From Pseudorasbora parva (lineage: Eukaryota > Chordata > Actinopteri > Cypriniformes > Gobionidae), in contig NC_090182.1 in the NCBI RefSeq assembly GCF_024679245.1, forward strand, positions 30,721,547 to 30,785,546: a stretch of DNA of 64,000 bases, written 5' to 3'. The translations under genes were made by a program, and so were the position numbers. Below are positions 1 to 13,338 of this stretch, in pieces (the first letter of the stretch is position 1; each line of letters begins with the position of its first letter). The notes beneath the pieces are model-generated. The model did not search any database. It was given only the letters and a program-made list of their open reading frames with translations, and was not told the DNA's origin.

Positions 1-237
1 TGAAACCGTATTATTCAGCGTTACCAAAAATGCTTAATGTGTTTCTTGTACCATAAGTTCAATATTAGGAATTGTTGCAATAACTGACCATTGTGAACCG
101 CCTGTTTGTGCATTTGTATTGTATAGCTTTACCCATTTAATCTATTAACAATAACATAGTTGTCTCAGATCCGTGCGTTCCGTGTCAGATTGTCTATTTT
201 CGTTTTGGTCTGTGTGATTCTGCTCACTGCTGTAACA
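1..237. other. unassigned AT-rich flank
   Basis: No ORF, RNA or repeat structure that I recognise lies before the LTR that begins at about 238. Confidence 0.5.
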
Positions 238-513
238 TGTCACGCCTGTTCCCGGACTACGTTTCCCATGATCCTCCCTGTCCCGCACCTGATCGCACCC
301 CCTCATTATCTCTCACGCTCACGCCGGATTCCCTGCACCTGGTCCTTGTCATCAGCACTCCTTTATAGTGGACTCACTCCCTGCACTCCTTGTCGGTTCT
401 CACATTATAAATATTGTTGTTAGATGGTCTGTCTTGAATTCTTTGTAAATAAATACCCGTTTAGTTTGGACGTATTCTCTTTCTTTTTGGCTGCCACATC
501 TACAACTGTAACA
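238..513 (+). mobile_element. 5' LTR of a Gypsy-like non-autonomous element
   Basis: The segment starts TGTCACGCC and ends CTGTAACA. A second, diverged copy lies at about 1182-1415; both share CCCATGATCCTCCCTG, a TTTATAGTGGACTC block, an AATAAATA stretch and the terminal CATCTACAACTGTAACA. Direct repeats bracketing a gag-like segment are the signature of an LTR element. The sequence after the LTR (GAAGAACCGACCT) resembles the corresponding site of the LTR element at 35.8-38.4 kb, suggesting the same superfamily. I see no clear target-site duplication. Confidence 0.7.
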
Positions 514-1181
514 GAAGAACCGACCTAAACTGACAAGACATCCAGGACTATGAGTATTCCCCTGGTTCCCCTATCTCCCGCCTCCCCAACCACATATTCT
601 TCAGCGGAAGACCGCCTGTGGAGCCTCAGGAGAGGTATGTGGAGGAATTCACGCCCCGCTTAACGCAGTGTTCTTGATGGGTCAGGATGAGGACACCATT
701 CGATTTTGAGACGCTCTCTGTTCCTATTCCCTGGTTAAAAACCATCAGTTTAATCTTGTTCCTCAATGGTTCCACATTTGAAGTCGAAAAGAGACTGTGT
801 GTTTGCCTCGTCCAGACCCGTCAACAACATCCGCGGCCCGGCCAGTTCGCCAACAGCCGGATGCTTCCACCCATCACTCCAGTGGACCATCCGGTGAGGT
901 CCCGTCTGCCAAGAGGCCGAGGAGGGCAACCAGGAAGCCTTCTCCTCCAGCCAAGATGGCCGCCACCACACCAGAACCAGAGGAGGGCTGGCCGGTAGAC
1001 TTTTGGATTGAGCCACTTACAGGCTTTCCAGGGCCCGCTCCGGGCTTTCCAGAGCTGCCCCCAGGCACCCACGAGGCCGCTCCTGCCCACAAGCCAACCC
1101 CAGCCTACGAACCATCTCAGCAAGCCCCTAAATTAAAAAAAAACAATAGGTTTATGGGTGGGGCTCCAGCTCCTCCCAAGG
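514..1181 (+). pseudogene. gag-like remnant between the two LTRs
   Basis: This is the internal part of the LTR element. Reading frames on the + strand contain a gag-like stretch around 640-780 (FLNGSTFEVE lies in the frame opening at 687), then a proline-rich segment at about 800-1180 with PPELPPG-like and PAHKPTPAYEPSQQ-like runs. The two parts are in different frames. The whole interior is only about 670 bp, with no protease, reverse transcriptase or integrase, so this copy is internally deleted. Proline-rich tails of this type also occur in the LTR element at 36-38 kb. Assignment to Gypsy is inferred from family resemblance; a protein search is needed for certainty. Confidence 0.5.
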
Positions 1182-1415
1182 TGATACCCGGACTCCATTT
1201 CCCATGATCCTCCCTGTCCCGCACCTGATCGCACTTCCTCATTATCTTTCCCGCTCTCCCACTCTCCTGGTCCTTGTCATCAGCACTCCTTTATAGTGGA
1301 CTCGCTCCCTGCACTCCTTGTCGGTTCACGTTATGTATATTGCTGTTAGATGTTCTTTGTAAATAAATAAATGTTTAGTTTTGACGTATTGTCTGCCACA
1401 TCTACAACTGTAACA
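1182..1415 (+). mobile_element. 3' LTR of the Gypsy-like element, 5'-trimmed
   Basis: Diverged repeat of 238-513. It lacks the first bases (TGTCACGCCTGTT) and begins at about CCCGGACTCC, but keeps the polyadenylation-like AATAAATAAATG and the terminal CTACAACTGTAACA. The divergence between the two LTRs indicates an old insertion. Confidence 0.65.
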
Positions 1416-2268
1416 ACTGCCAATTTACCCAATAGTGTTTCGACACCCAGGGTTGCCAGTTGGTGGAGAAACCATGAGAAGCCAGCAAACAAATTTGGTC
1501 AGAGATGGCAGATCTACCCAACCTAAAAAGACCTGGCATTCATCTAAGAATTACCCTGGTAGCTAGACCTTCAGACTGACGGCAGAAGATCTGGACTTTT
1601 TTTATTTTTTTATTTTTTTAAACTAATTTTATTGGCCAAGGACCTTCCAAAAGGATTTTTGGCTGACATGTAACGCAACCAATCACAGTTTTTTTCTGTT
1701 TGTTTGTTGTTGTTTTTTGCGTCATGTTTAGGGGCATGAAAATGTAACATGTATGGCCCTACTATGACAGACCGGTGTGCATCTACAAATAAGTCAGTAA
1801 CTTCACATATGTAAAACTAGCATTTAGCTGATCCTGGTAAGTGCTCATTGTCACAATGGTAAACAAGATGGTATTATTCTTCCACAAGGGAGTTTTTTTT
1901 TTCCATGTGGACCGTTAAAGAATAAACACACCTCTCACAGACGTCCTGTAGAATTCAAAAATTCAGAGGTGCGTTTCCTAAAAGCGTTGGTAGCCAGCTA
2001 TAGCCGTAAGTTATGTCATTATCAACAAAGTTCAACGATTCAGTGTTTCCTGAAACTGCCGTTCCAACAAACATTCAGACAGCATAGAAGCATAGTTTCT
2101 TGTTTGCATGGACTTAATAAATCCTTATCTTGAGCAAAATAAGCAAGCTGACATTTACTAAAATCTATACTTTTACTTGGAATACATACAAATGCCATTA
2201 ATTTCTTATAGTTTATCGAGATATTTAATGCAGCTTTTTTTAAGAGTGTGGATGTGCTCTACTACATA
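1416..2268. other. no recognisable gene
   Basis: AT-rich sequence with short T-runs (about 1597-1620 and 1690-1715). I see no supported coding potential or repeat family. Confidence 0.4.
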
Positions 2269-2275
2269 AGAATTA

Positions 2276-2546
2276 TGTAGGGGCGGCCAAAGTCGGGGCC
2301 GGGGCGGCAGTGGCTCAGTGGTTCATGTAGGTTGCCTACAAACCAGAAGGTTGGTGGTTCAATCCCCGGTTCCGCCTGACCAAGTGTCGAAGTGTCCATG
2401 AGCAAGACACCTAACCCCAGCTGCTCCCGATGAGCTGGATGGCGCCTTACATGGTTGACATCGCCGTCAGTGTATGAATGGGTGAATGTGAGGCAAAATG
2501 TAAAGCGCTTTGGATAAAAGCGCTATATAAATGCAGTCCATTTACC
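2276..2546 (+). mobile_element. tRNA-derived SINE with target-site duplication
   Basis: The 5' part is tRNA-like, with a box A-like TGGCTCAGTGGTTC at about 2311 and a box B-like GGTTCAATCCC at about 2356, as expected for an internal RNA polymerase III promoter. The 3' part ends TAAAGCGCTTTGGATAAAAG then CGCTATATAAATGCAGTCC, a tail type shared by fish SINEs and LINEs. The copy is flanked by AGAATTA at 2269-2275 and again at 2547-2553. It carries no protein and would depend on a LINE for mobilisation. Confidence 0.85.
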
Positions 2547-2553
2547 AGAATTA

Positions 2554-3474
2554 GCCTATGATTTCAACTGGAAATAAAGCAAACTAACTGAGAAAACAAG
2601 AATTAGTCCTTAGATGCCATGTCCATAATTTATAGCAACAAATCTAGCATGAATTATATTTCAAACTAATACATTAAAAGCAGTTATTACTCCATTACCT
2701 GTGTGACATTAATAACCAATGTGGTTGAACAACAGATTTGCGACAGTATGGTTTCAGGAAACCGTCACAACCAGCTAGTTGATTTCTTCAATAATGCAAT
2801 GTAATATGGTAGTTAAGAACTGAATTACATTGTTGTTTGGGAAATACACCCCAGATCATGACTTTGAAACTCCTGAAGTGTTTCCAGAAAAGTGTGCCAT
2901 TTGCATCAGATGTTCAGCCAATGGTCCGTGGGCGTGATGTCTGAGGCTGAGACTAGTGTGTAAGTATCCTCGTCTTCAAATGTCAGTTGAGGAAACAAAT
3001 ACCTCCAATATTTTGAATTTGAACTGCAATGCCCATTTTAACCACTATCCATCAATATTACATACTGCATGTTTACCTGTAGCTCAACATGAGGTTATGA
3101 TTTATTTTGATAAATGATTTTGGTTTTGCTTTAGACATTCTACTAACAATAAAGTAACTTTACAACTACATTGGGGATCACAGGGTACCTCACGATACAA
3201 TACACCATACAGCAAATTTGTGATAATCAATATATTGCTAGACAATCCTATAATGATCAATACAATATCTAACTATGAAAACAAAATGCCCATGAAAAGG
3301 TTAAGTGCAGGTTTTCCAGACTTTGGCCTTAAACATAGTTTAACCTGTTCTGCTCTCTGGCATCCCAAGAAAAACCTTAGGCTTTTCTTAGGCTAGTTTA
3401 ATTGTGTTCATGTTTTCCTTATTCATGTTGAGTGCCACCTCAAAGAGCCATGAAGTAGGAGCAGGGAAATTTAC
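2554..3474. other. no recognisable gene
   Basis: AT-rich unique-looking sequence. No ORF with protein-like composition, no RNA gene and no inverted repeats that I can support. Confidence 0.4.
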
Positions 3475-4560
3475 AAACCTGATTCCAAAAAAGACACTGC
3501 ACACATTGTGAATAAAAAGAAATGCAATTATTTAACAAATCTCATTAAACTTATATTTATTCACAATATAATATAAATAACATATCACATATTGAAAGTG
3601 AGACATTTTGAAACGTCATGCCAAATATTGGCTCATTATGGATTTCATGAGAGCTATACATTCCAAAAAAGTTGGGACAGGTAGCAATAAGAGACCCGAA
3701 AAGTTAAATGTATATATAAAGAACAGCTGGAGGACCATTTAGCAACTTATTATGTCAATTAGAAACATGATTGGGTATAAAAAGAGCCTCTCAGAGTGAC
3801 ATTGACTCTCAGAAATCAAGATAGGCAGAGGATCACCAATTCCCCCAATGCTGCAGCGAAAAATTGTGGGGCAATATTAGAAAGAGTTTCTCAGATAAAA
3901 ATCGCTAAGAGTTTGAAGTTATCATCATCTATAGTGCATAATTATTATCCAAAGATTCAGACATGGAACAATCTCTGTGCATAAGTGTCATATACCACAA
4001 AACCATACTGGATGCCAGTGACTTCAAGCCCTTAGACAGAACTGCATCACATACAGGAATGCTACTGTAATGGAAATAACAACATGGGCTGAGGAATACT
4101 TCCATAAAACATTGTCGGTGAACACAATCCACTTTACCATTCGCTGTTGCTGGCTAAAACTCTATAGGTCAAAAAAGAAGCCTTATCTATGATCCAGAAG
4201 CGCAGGTGTTTTCTCTGGGCCGAGGCTCATTTAAAATGATTTAAAAAATCTAAATTTGAAGCTCTTTTTGGAAAACTGGGATGCCATGTCATCCGGACTA
4301 AAGTGTTCAGTTTAGAAGCCTGCATCTCTGATGGTATGGGGTTGCATGTGTGCATGTGACATGGACAGCTTACACATCTGGAAAGGCGCCATTAATGCTG
4401 AAAGGTTTGATTCAAGGTCTAGAACAACATATGCTTCCATCCAGATATCGTATCTTATAGGGAAGACCTTGCATTTTCCAACATGACAATGCCAAACCAA
4501 ACTATATGTCAATTAAGCTCTTTGTGCAAGAAAAACAGTGGAGCCATATGGGTAACTATA
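3475..4560 (+). mobile_element. Tc1/mariner-like relic, 3'-truncated
   Basis: The left end, starting near CTGATTCCAAAAAAGACACTG, matches the terminal repeat of a common fish Tc1-like family; a related block (ATTCCAAAAAAGTTGGGACAGG) follows at about 3660. Transposase-coding remnants then run on the + strand to about 4545, where the homology stops before the catalytic C-terminal end. No right terminal repeat is visible. Confidence 0.7.
3796..4545 (+). pseudogene. Tc1-like transposase fragment
   Basis: A transposase of this family binds the element's terminal repeats with an N-terminal helix-turn-helix pair and cuts DNA with a DDE domain. Visible remnants are a helix-turn-helix-like stretch (SQIKIAKSLKLSSSIVHN, about 3890-3950) and, in shifted frames, segments corresponding to the central and catalytic domains (for example around 4320-4400 and 4440-4500). 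Multiple stops and frameshifts separate them and the region with the last catalytic glutamate is missing. The gene cannot be functional. Confidence 0.65.
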
Positions 4561-7339
<2,779 letters not shown>

Positions 7340-7387
7340 TTTAAATGTATTTATTTTATTTATTTTTATTTTGTTGCAAAGGCAACA

Positions 7388-7408
7388 TTTATTTATTGAT
7401 TTATTGAT

Positions 7409-7475
<67 letters not shown>

Positions 7476-7478
7476 TTG
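7388..7478. repeat. (TTTA)n microsatellite
   Basis: About 22 TTTA units with two TGA-type interruptions near the left end. Confidence 0.95.
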
Positions 7479-8745
7479 TTGGAATATTTACATTTAATTC
7501 TAATTAAACTGTATTGAATACTGAAAATAAGTGTTTTGGTTTTTGTTATGAATAACAATACTGGCCTTTTATAGCCCATTACAATGTATATGTTATGGTC
7601 TAATTTTAGTAAAACAAGTAACATGAATGAATTACTATGCACTAAATATTATTACTACACATTCTTCTAGTACATTTATTACTGCATAACAATATATGTG
7701 CATGTCTTATGTGTAACATGGAAACTAAATTGTCACCACACTACAGATAATTATATGGTCAAATGCACTATTTACCAACCTTTAGTGGATGATATGTACA
7801 CAAGAAATATAATAAACGACAGATTATAGAGTGACCTCATGAGACTGTAGCCTTCTCACTATAGCTGTGCATCTCACCTTTCTCTTACTGTTACGCTTTC
7901 CAGTGTGAAATATATCACACAAAGCAAGTAAAGTCAGTCTTTCTTGCTTGTCAAACTCCATGTTTGTCTTGGCATTGTTGTGAAATTATGTGTGGTAACA
8001 CTTTGTAAGAAAAGATAGAAGTGTTTTGAGGTCCCCATCCAGACAACCTCACAATGAAGTGGAAAATCCCATAATATCTGATGCTCTGCTCAAAGTGAGA
8101 GATAAAAAAATAACTTTTGTATATTTATTTCATTTTGAGCCAAATTGTAAACCATGAATATGTCCCTTAAAGTGCAACTTCGCCAGTTCTCAAACAGCTT
8201 TGTGTTGTTAAAATGTCTGTATGTAAATGATAAATGTTTACTCATTTTTCGTGACACGTGGACTGAGAAATTCAGGTTTATTTGTCCCCAAATGTCTTTT
8301 GACAACTTTAGGGCTTTCATGAAAACTACAGAATACTTCTGCACTTTTGTATTCCAGATAGAAGAAAGTTGTTACCTAAAGAGTTATTGTAAGAGTAGGT
8401 TTATTACTTAAAAAGTGTGTCCGACCATGTCTACTCTTTCAACAGTATTATAGTAAAAGCCTGGCCTTAAACACTGTGTTCGGTCATTCAGTTTGAAATG
8501 ATAATTATGATAATTACATACACATTCAAGGGTATTGAATGACATCCCGGGTTGCTAAAGACCCAATGTAAGCATTTAAGGGTTAACAATAGCGCAGTAT
8601 AACACTTGCTGAATGAGTGCAATATAACACATTTACTTGCCCTCAAACCATGCTGCATACATCAATTGTCAACAACTCTCCAAAAACCCACAGAAACTCT
8701 TCTACATTAGCATAACAAAACATTAATCTCTATTAAATCTCTCAC
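7479..8745. other. no recognisable gene
   Basis: Two overlapping ORFs in opposite directions near 8090-8411 have no recognisable domain, and I treat them as chance. AT-rich sequence otherwise. Confidence 0.4.
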
Positions 8746-8819
8746 TTAAAGGGTTAGTTCACCCAAAAATGAAATTTATGTCATTAATGACTCACCCTAA
8801 TGTCGTACCACACCCGTAA

Positions 8820-10144
8820 CGCCGGCTTCACACTGCATGCGTAAGCAGGGCGTAAGCAGCGCCGAAGCAGCGCATGTGTAAAGCAGTAGCAGCCCGCGCA
8901 CTTTTTGCTTTCACACAGGCAGCGTTTGTCGCGCGCAGTTGTGTACAGAGTACTCTATAATGGATAAGTTTGCATTTCTCTTTAATGTATTTGAAATGGA
9001 AATAAAGCAAAGATTTATCATGAAGCTTATTTTATTTTTAAAAATCGTTTCACTTGTTTCTGATTTTTTTTATTTTGTTTAGTGCGAGTTTTTAGAAGAA
9101 AGGACATCGCACTGTATGTCCATGAAAAGCACACTGCTAAAAAGAGAAACTTCAGGAAAATGTCTTGAAATATTGGATAGGCACTACCCATCATAAACCT
9201 CTTAAAGATAATTCATAAATGACTGGAATAACTAAGAGGAAACTTCTTAATGGTATATTGTAGGCTAAATGAGCAAATCACCTAAAAATGTTTTTTTTTT
9301 TTTAAATGACAAAATAACGCACATCATAGTCTATCTACATGTCTATACTGTATGTGTGCTATATTAATGTGTGTACATTCTATTTACCTATCCATATTTA
9401 GTTGTTCGTTCGTGAGACAACGAAAGATTGTCAAAAACACTTTAAAATGACTTACCATCAGCACCAAGAGCCGCTCACGCTCACCAACTTCCTCCCATGC
9501 TTTTTCATTCACTTGCAAGTCTTTATAAAGCAAATTATGTGTATCATAGAGATCTGTGTGCTTCTCAACCTCCACGATGAGACGAGTGTCATCCATTGCT
9601 GTCTTTCCAGGTGCACTCTGAAGAACACTGCCTGTGACGCCACGTGCTTTTGTTTATCGTTTCTGTTTTTATGCCAGCATATAGTTATAATAATATATAC
9701 ATAATTTAATTCATATTTAATTTAAGCTAAACTGGCATACATTATTTAAAATTAGTTTTGTAGTTCAGGTAAAAACTTATGGCAGTGACTTCGTTTTTTG
9801 TGTAGAACTTTTTTTTTTTTTCACAGCGCTGGATGTCATATGGTGACTGAGAAACACACGGAACACTTCACTAAATTATTTCATGGTTAAATGTGTTATT
9901 TTTCATGTTAACCAGGTTAATTTTGATCAGAACAATGTACTGTGGCTTTAATTCATCGTGAGCAGCGCGTCAAAAATAGACCTGGCACCGAAACGATCTG
10001 ATCTGACGCACTGACGCTTCTGCTCTGCTCCTGCTACGCGCCGCTGCGCTGCGCTGCCTCTGCTGCCGGTGTGAATGCACTCATCTGTTAACATGAGCGC
10101 CGAAAAAAATACGCGCTGCTTACGCGTGCAGTGTGAAGCCGGCG
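8820..10144. mobile_element. PIF/Harbinger-like element inserted in the left arm
   Basis: Terminal inverted repeats are CGCCGGCTTCACACTGC at 8820 and its complement ending at 10144. TAA flanks it on both sides (8817-8819 and 10145-10147); a 3-bp TAA/TTA duplication is typical of PIF/Harbinger. Joining the flanks restores the arm sequence seen in the inverted right arm (ACACCC then TTAAGATCTCTG). Inside is a MADF-domain exon on the minus strand, which fits because these elements usually carry a second gene with a Myb/SANT or MADF domain. I see no DDE nuclease gene, so the copy appears non-autonomous. Confidence 0.75.
9456..9596 (-). pseudogene. MADF-domain first exon of a Harbinger accessory gene
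   Basis: The minus-strand frame starts at an ATG at 9596 and reads MDDTRLIVEVEKHTDLYDTH, then a stretch containing LLYKDLQVNEKAWEEVG. The pattern LI-x-V-x(4)-LYD-x(4)-Y-x(6)-aWeeVg is the N-terminal part of a MADF domain, a DNA-binding fold related to Myb/SANT. After exactly 47 codons comes a consensus splice donor, ATG/GTAAGT (intron begins at 9455). In related elements the accessory protein helps import or recruit the Harbinger nuclease. The remaining exons are not visible, so this is a remnant or an exon kept in a deletion derivative. Confidence 0.6.
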
Positions 10145-10552
10145 TAAGACCTCTGTATATCATCTGAACACAGTTTAAGATATTTTATATTTTAGTCCCA
10201 GAGCATATGCAGTCAATGCCCACTTTACTGTCCATGTCCAGAAAGGGAATAAAAACATCAAAGTATTCAATATGTGACATCAGTTGGTTGATTAGAATCT
10301 CTTGAAGCATCCACAAATATCAAAAACTACGAATGTATCCAGGATTGTCTTCTCTTCCGCGTTCCTCCAAAAAGATTCAAACGGTGTGAATTAGTGATGT
10401 GTCGTTCATGAACGATTCGTTCATTTTGAATGAATCTTTATTATGACTCGGGACTAGCGAGTTGTCTTAGAGTGTGATTCGTTCATTTTGTGTTGACCAC
10501 GCATGCGCATTATGCAACATATGGCCTCTGAATCAGCTCTGAATCTCCGAAT

Positions 10553-10710
10553 GATTAGTTCTTATACGAGTCTTTTGGGTTTAAGTCTTTCGTTCTTCCT
10601 GTTAGTCCCATAGAGACTATGCTGTCAGTAATGGAAACAGAAAAGATTAGTTCTTTTGAGTCTCGGGTTTGAGTCTTTCATTCTTGCTGTCAGTCCCATG
10701 CTGTGTGTGT
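10553..10710. repeat. inverted counterparts of the 90-bp hAT repeat
   Basis: Two units beginning GATTAGTTCTT (10553) and GATTAGTTCTTTTGAGTCTC (10645), 92 bp apart. They are reverse complements of the units at 10962-11163, so the hAT interior can fold into a large hairpin. Confidence 0.7.
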
Positions 10711-10961
10711 ATATATTATTATAGTATAGGCACACATACACACAGTTGATTCAAAATTAGTCTAATTGAATTTGTGATGTTAGACTTGAATAGTGAATAT
10801 ATTTCCCATATTTGTATATGTCTGATATTAACTGAGAATAATATAAAAAATAAAATAAATAACTACGTGCTTTTTACTAAAAAGGTTGTGAACTAGTGTT
10901 CAATACGGTGATAAGTCACGTGACAAAAGAACGAACGACTCAAACCGAGACTTGATCAAAA

Positions 10962-11163
10962 GAACTAATCTTTTCTGTTTCCGTTATTGACAGCATAGAC
11001 TCTATGGGACTAACAGGGAGAACGAAAGACTCAAACCCGAAAGACTCGTAAGAACTAATCTTTTCTGTTTCCGTTATTGACAGCATAGACTCTATGAGAC
11101 TAACAGGAAGTACGAAAGACTCAAACCCAAAAGACTCGTAAGAACTAATCATTTTTGTTTCCG
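10962..11163. repeat. tandem 90-bp repeat inside the hAT element
   Basis: Units begin GAACTAATC at 10962, 11052 and 11142, giving an exact 90-bp period with two full copies and a partial third. The minus-strand ORF through them merely repeats SSYESFGFESFVLPVS and is not a gene. Confidence 0.85.
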
Positions 11164-11859
11164 GACCTGTGTCACGCACGGTCCGGGCGGCCCAGCCCCC
11201 AGATCTGATCAGAGTCAGACACAGACGAGTCGACAGCTAACGTCTCGAGGAGCTCGAAGACACGAGAGGCGGAGAACAAACGTGATAAATATGAAGTTGC
11301 AAGAGAAAGAATGTTTTGGATCAGGAGGTGAGGTGAACTAACAGAGTTAGACTGCAATATAGCCTGACCCAAATACTAATTAATTAATTAAACATTTCAG
11401 TTTCTTATAATTTGGCTTTGGTTCAAAGATCCAAGTCAGTAAAAAGATCCGAACTTCCCACTACTAGTGTGAATCGATCAATGATTCGGGTCGCCAATGT
11501 CATGTGATTTCAGCAGTTCAGATCGCGTCAAATCGCCAAACTGCTGAAATGACGTGACAGTTGGCGACCTGAATCATTGATCGATTCACACGTTTGAATC
11601 TTTTTGAAATGTATTTTGGATGCTTCAAGAGATTCTAATCAACCAACTGATGTCACATATGGACTACTTTGATGATCTTTGTATTCCCTTTCTGGACATG
11701 GACAGTAAAGTGGGCATTGACTGCATATGCTCTGGGACTAAAATATAAAATATCTTAAACTGTGTTCCGATGATGAACAGAGATCTTAAGGGTGTGGACC
11801 GACATTAGGGTGAGTCATTAATGACCTAAATTTTATTTTTGGGTGAACTAACCCTTCAA

Positions 11860-13334
11860 CATCAGTCCTGCACACAAAACACTACATAACTCTTAATTTT
11901 AGCATTTACAATTTAAATAAATAATTTTATAAAACTTGAAACAATTAAACAGTTCAGTTTACTTAAAATATATTGGTTTTGTGAACTTGAAAGAAAAAAA
12001 AAGTGCAAATAACTCACAAAAGTTAATTTGACTGAACTCTTTTGTTTAATTAAATTTTGTCCTACTATTTTGAGCATTAGGGTTTACAGTGTACCTAGCA
12101 AAAGGGAAAACTATTTTCCCCTCTGTTTTTTCTAATATAACACAGTTTTCAAACATATTTTTACCTTTTTACTTCATAAGCAGCCAAGTTTATATTTGTT
12201 GCATTCAAATACCCCCATTTAAGTAAAATGCCCAGTACCTAACATTCTACAGTATAAATCTATCTTTTACTGCAAATATGACAAAGAAGAGTTTATTTGG
12301 TGTGGTTTCATCTTTGAGGATCAATCTGTTCTACTTCATAAAATCTGGCATGATGTAGGGGGATGTCTGCACTAATGTCATCTCCACAGAATGAGGAGGA
12401 GAACCAAAGGTCCTGAGGCGGTTCCAGACCTCACGGTTTGATCAATGTCAATACAGAGATTGTTTTCACTTTTGGTCAATACCAGCAAAGAAAACTGTAC
12501 AGAAATATAATACGATCTTGCGGAATTATCTGCATCAGTAATGAAAAAATTAATGCACAACATCCAAACTAATTTCTTTTATTTGAGTAAGCAAAAAAAA
12601 GATGTATGTACTGTGTCTGCATTTTAGTCACCTTAAACATTACTTCAGGCAACTGTGTTTGTTGGAAATTTAATTGACCGTAAAACTGCCATTATCAGCA
12701 GTTTATCAAAGTAAAAAAAAAAAAAAAAAAAAAGAGCCTGTATGTCTCATGAGCGAGTAGTGCAATAAGCCAAAACGAGGAAAAATTCCTCCTTGCTATA
12801 TTTCAGGCTGAATGCAAGTCTTAGTTGAATTGCACCACTTGCCTTTCCTAGAGAATGTCTGTGCATGCTCTGATTAGCTAAACGAATATGGCCTATTATA
12901 TTAATACGTCCTAGAGGAGATGTCTTGAGATTCAGAAGACAAAAATTCACCATGATGTTCAGTGCTGGGAATCATCCCTGACATGTAAGCAGGACCAGTG
13001 GAGCCCTGCGGCACAGTTACCACCAGCAACCCCATAGTGCGGCTTTGACTTTTATCCGTCTAATTGAATATGCATATAATGCATTGCTGTTTAACCCCAG
13101 ATAAAGCCACATGCTAATTAAATCAACTCTTTGATTGAGGACATCTTAACCAGTCCAGAATATGTCATATGAATATGAATTCTTAATTATGTGAAGCATT
13201 GCAGAAACGGTGTGAAAACATCTCGCACAAGGTTTATTCCTCGCTGTGTCTTATTGTAAAGTCAGTTCTCAGTTACTGACATAAAATACACATGACTGGT
13301 TTCAGAGACAAGGTTTCAAGACTAAAATGCATGT
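11860..13334. other. no recognisable gene
   Basis: AT-rich sequence with a poly-A run at 12713-12734. Short ORFs here have no family resemblance. Confidence 0.4.
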
Positions 13335-13338
13335 TTAA

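Larger units (their letters stand above)
10392..11466. mobile_element. non-autonomous hAT element in the centre of the fold-back element
   Basis: It is flanked by a perfect 8-bp duplication, GTGTGAAT, at 10384-10391 and 11467-11474, the duplication length of hAT transposons. The ends are related inverted repeats: TAGTGATGTGTCGTTC on the left and the complement of TAGTAGTGGGAAGTTCGG on the right. No transposase is encoded. The interior holds repeated blocks of about 90 bp in both orientations. Confidence 0.85.
8750..11855. mobile_element. fold-back DNA element with long inverted arms, interrupted by two later insertions
   Basis: The outer ends are inverted copies: AGGGTTAGTTCACCC at 8750 and GGGTGAACTAACCCT ending at 11855, flanked by TTAA (8746-8749) and TCAA (11856-11859). 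The left arm is 8750-8819 plus 10148-10391; the right arm is about 11580-11855. They match almost throughout, including the blocks CATATGCAGTCAATGCCCAC and GATTAGAATCTCTTGAAGCA and their complements. The centre (11475-11590) is itself an inverted repeat around CAGCAGTT/AACTGCTG. Without the insertions the element would be about 0.7 kb and almost wholly palindromic. It has no coding capacity, so a transposase would have to act in trans. Confidence 0.8.

Noticed and set aside
2300..2370. Functional tRNA gene at the SINE head
   Set aside because: The tRNA-like part lacks a good acceptor stem, continues into a SINE body and tail, and is bracketed by a TSD.
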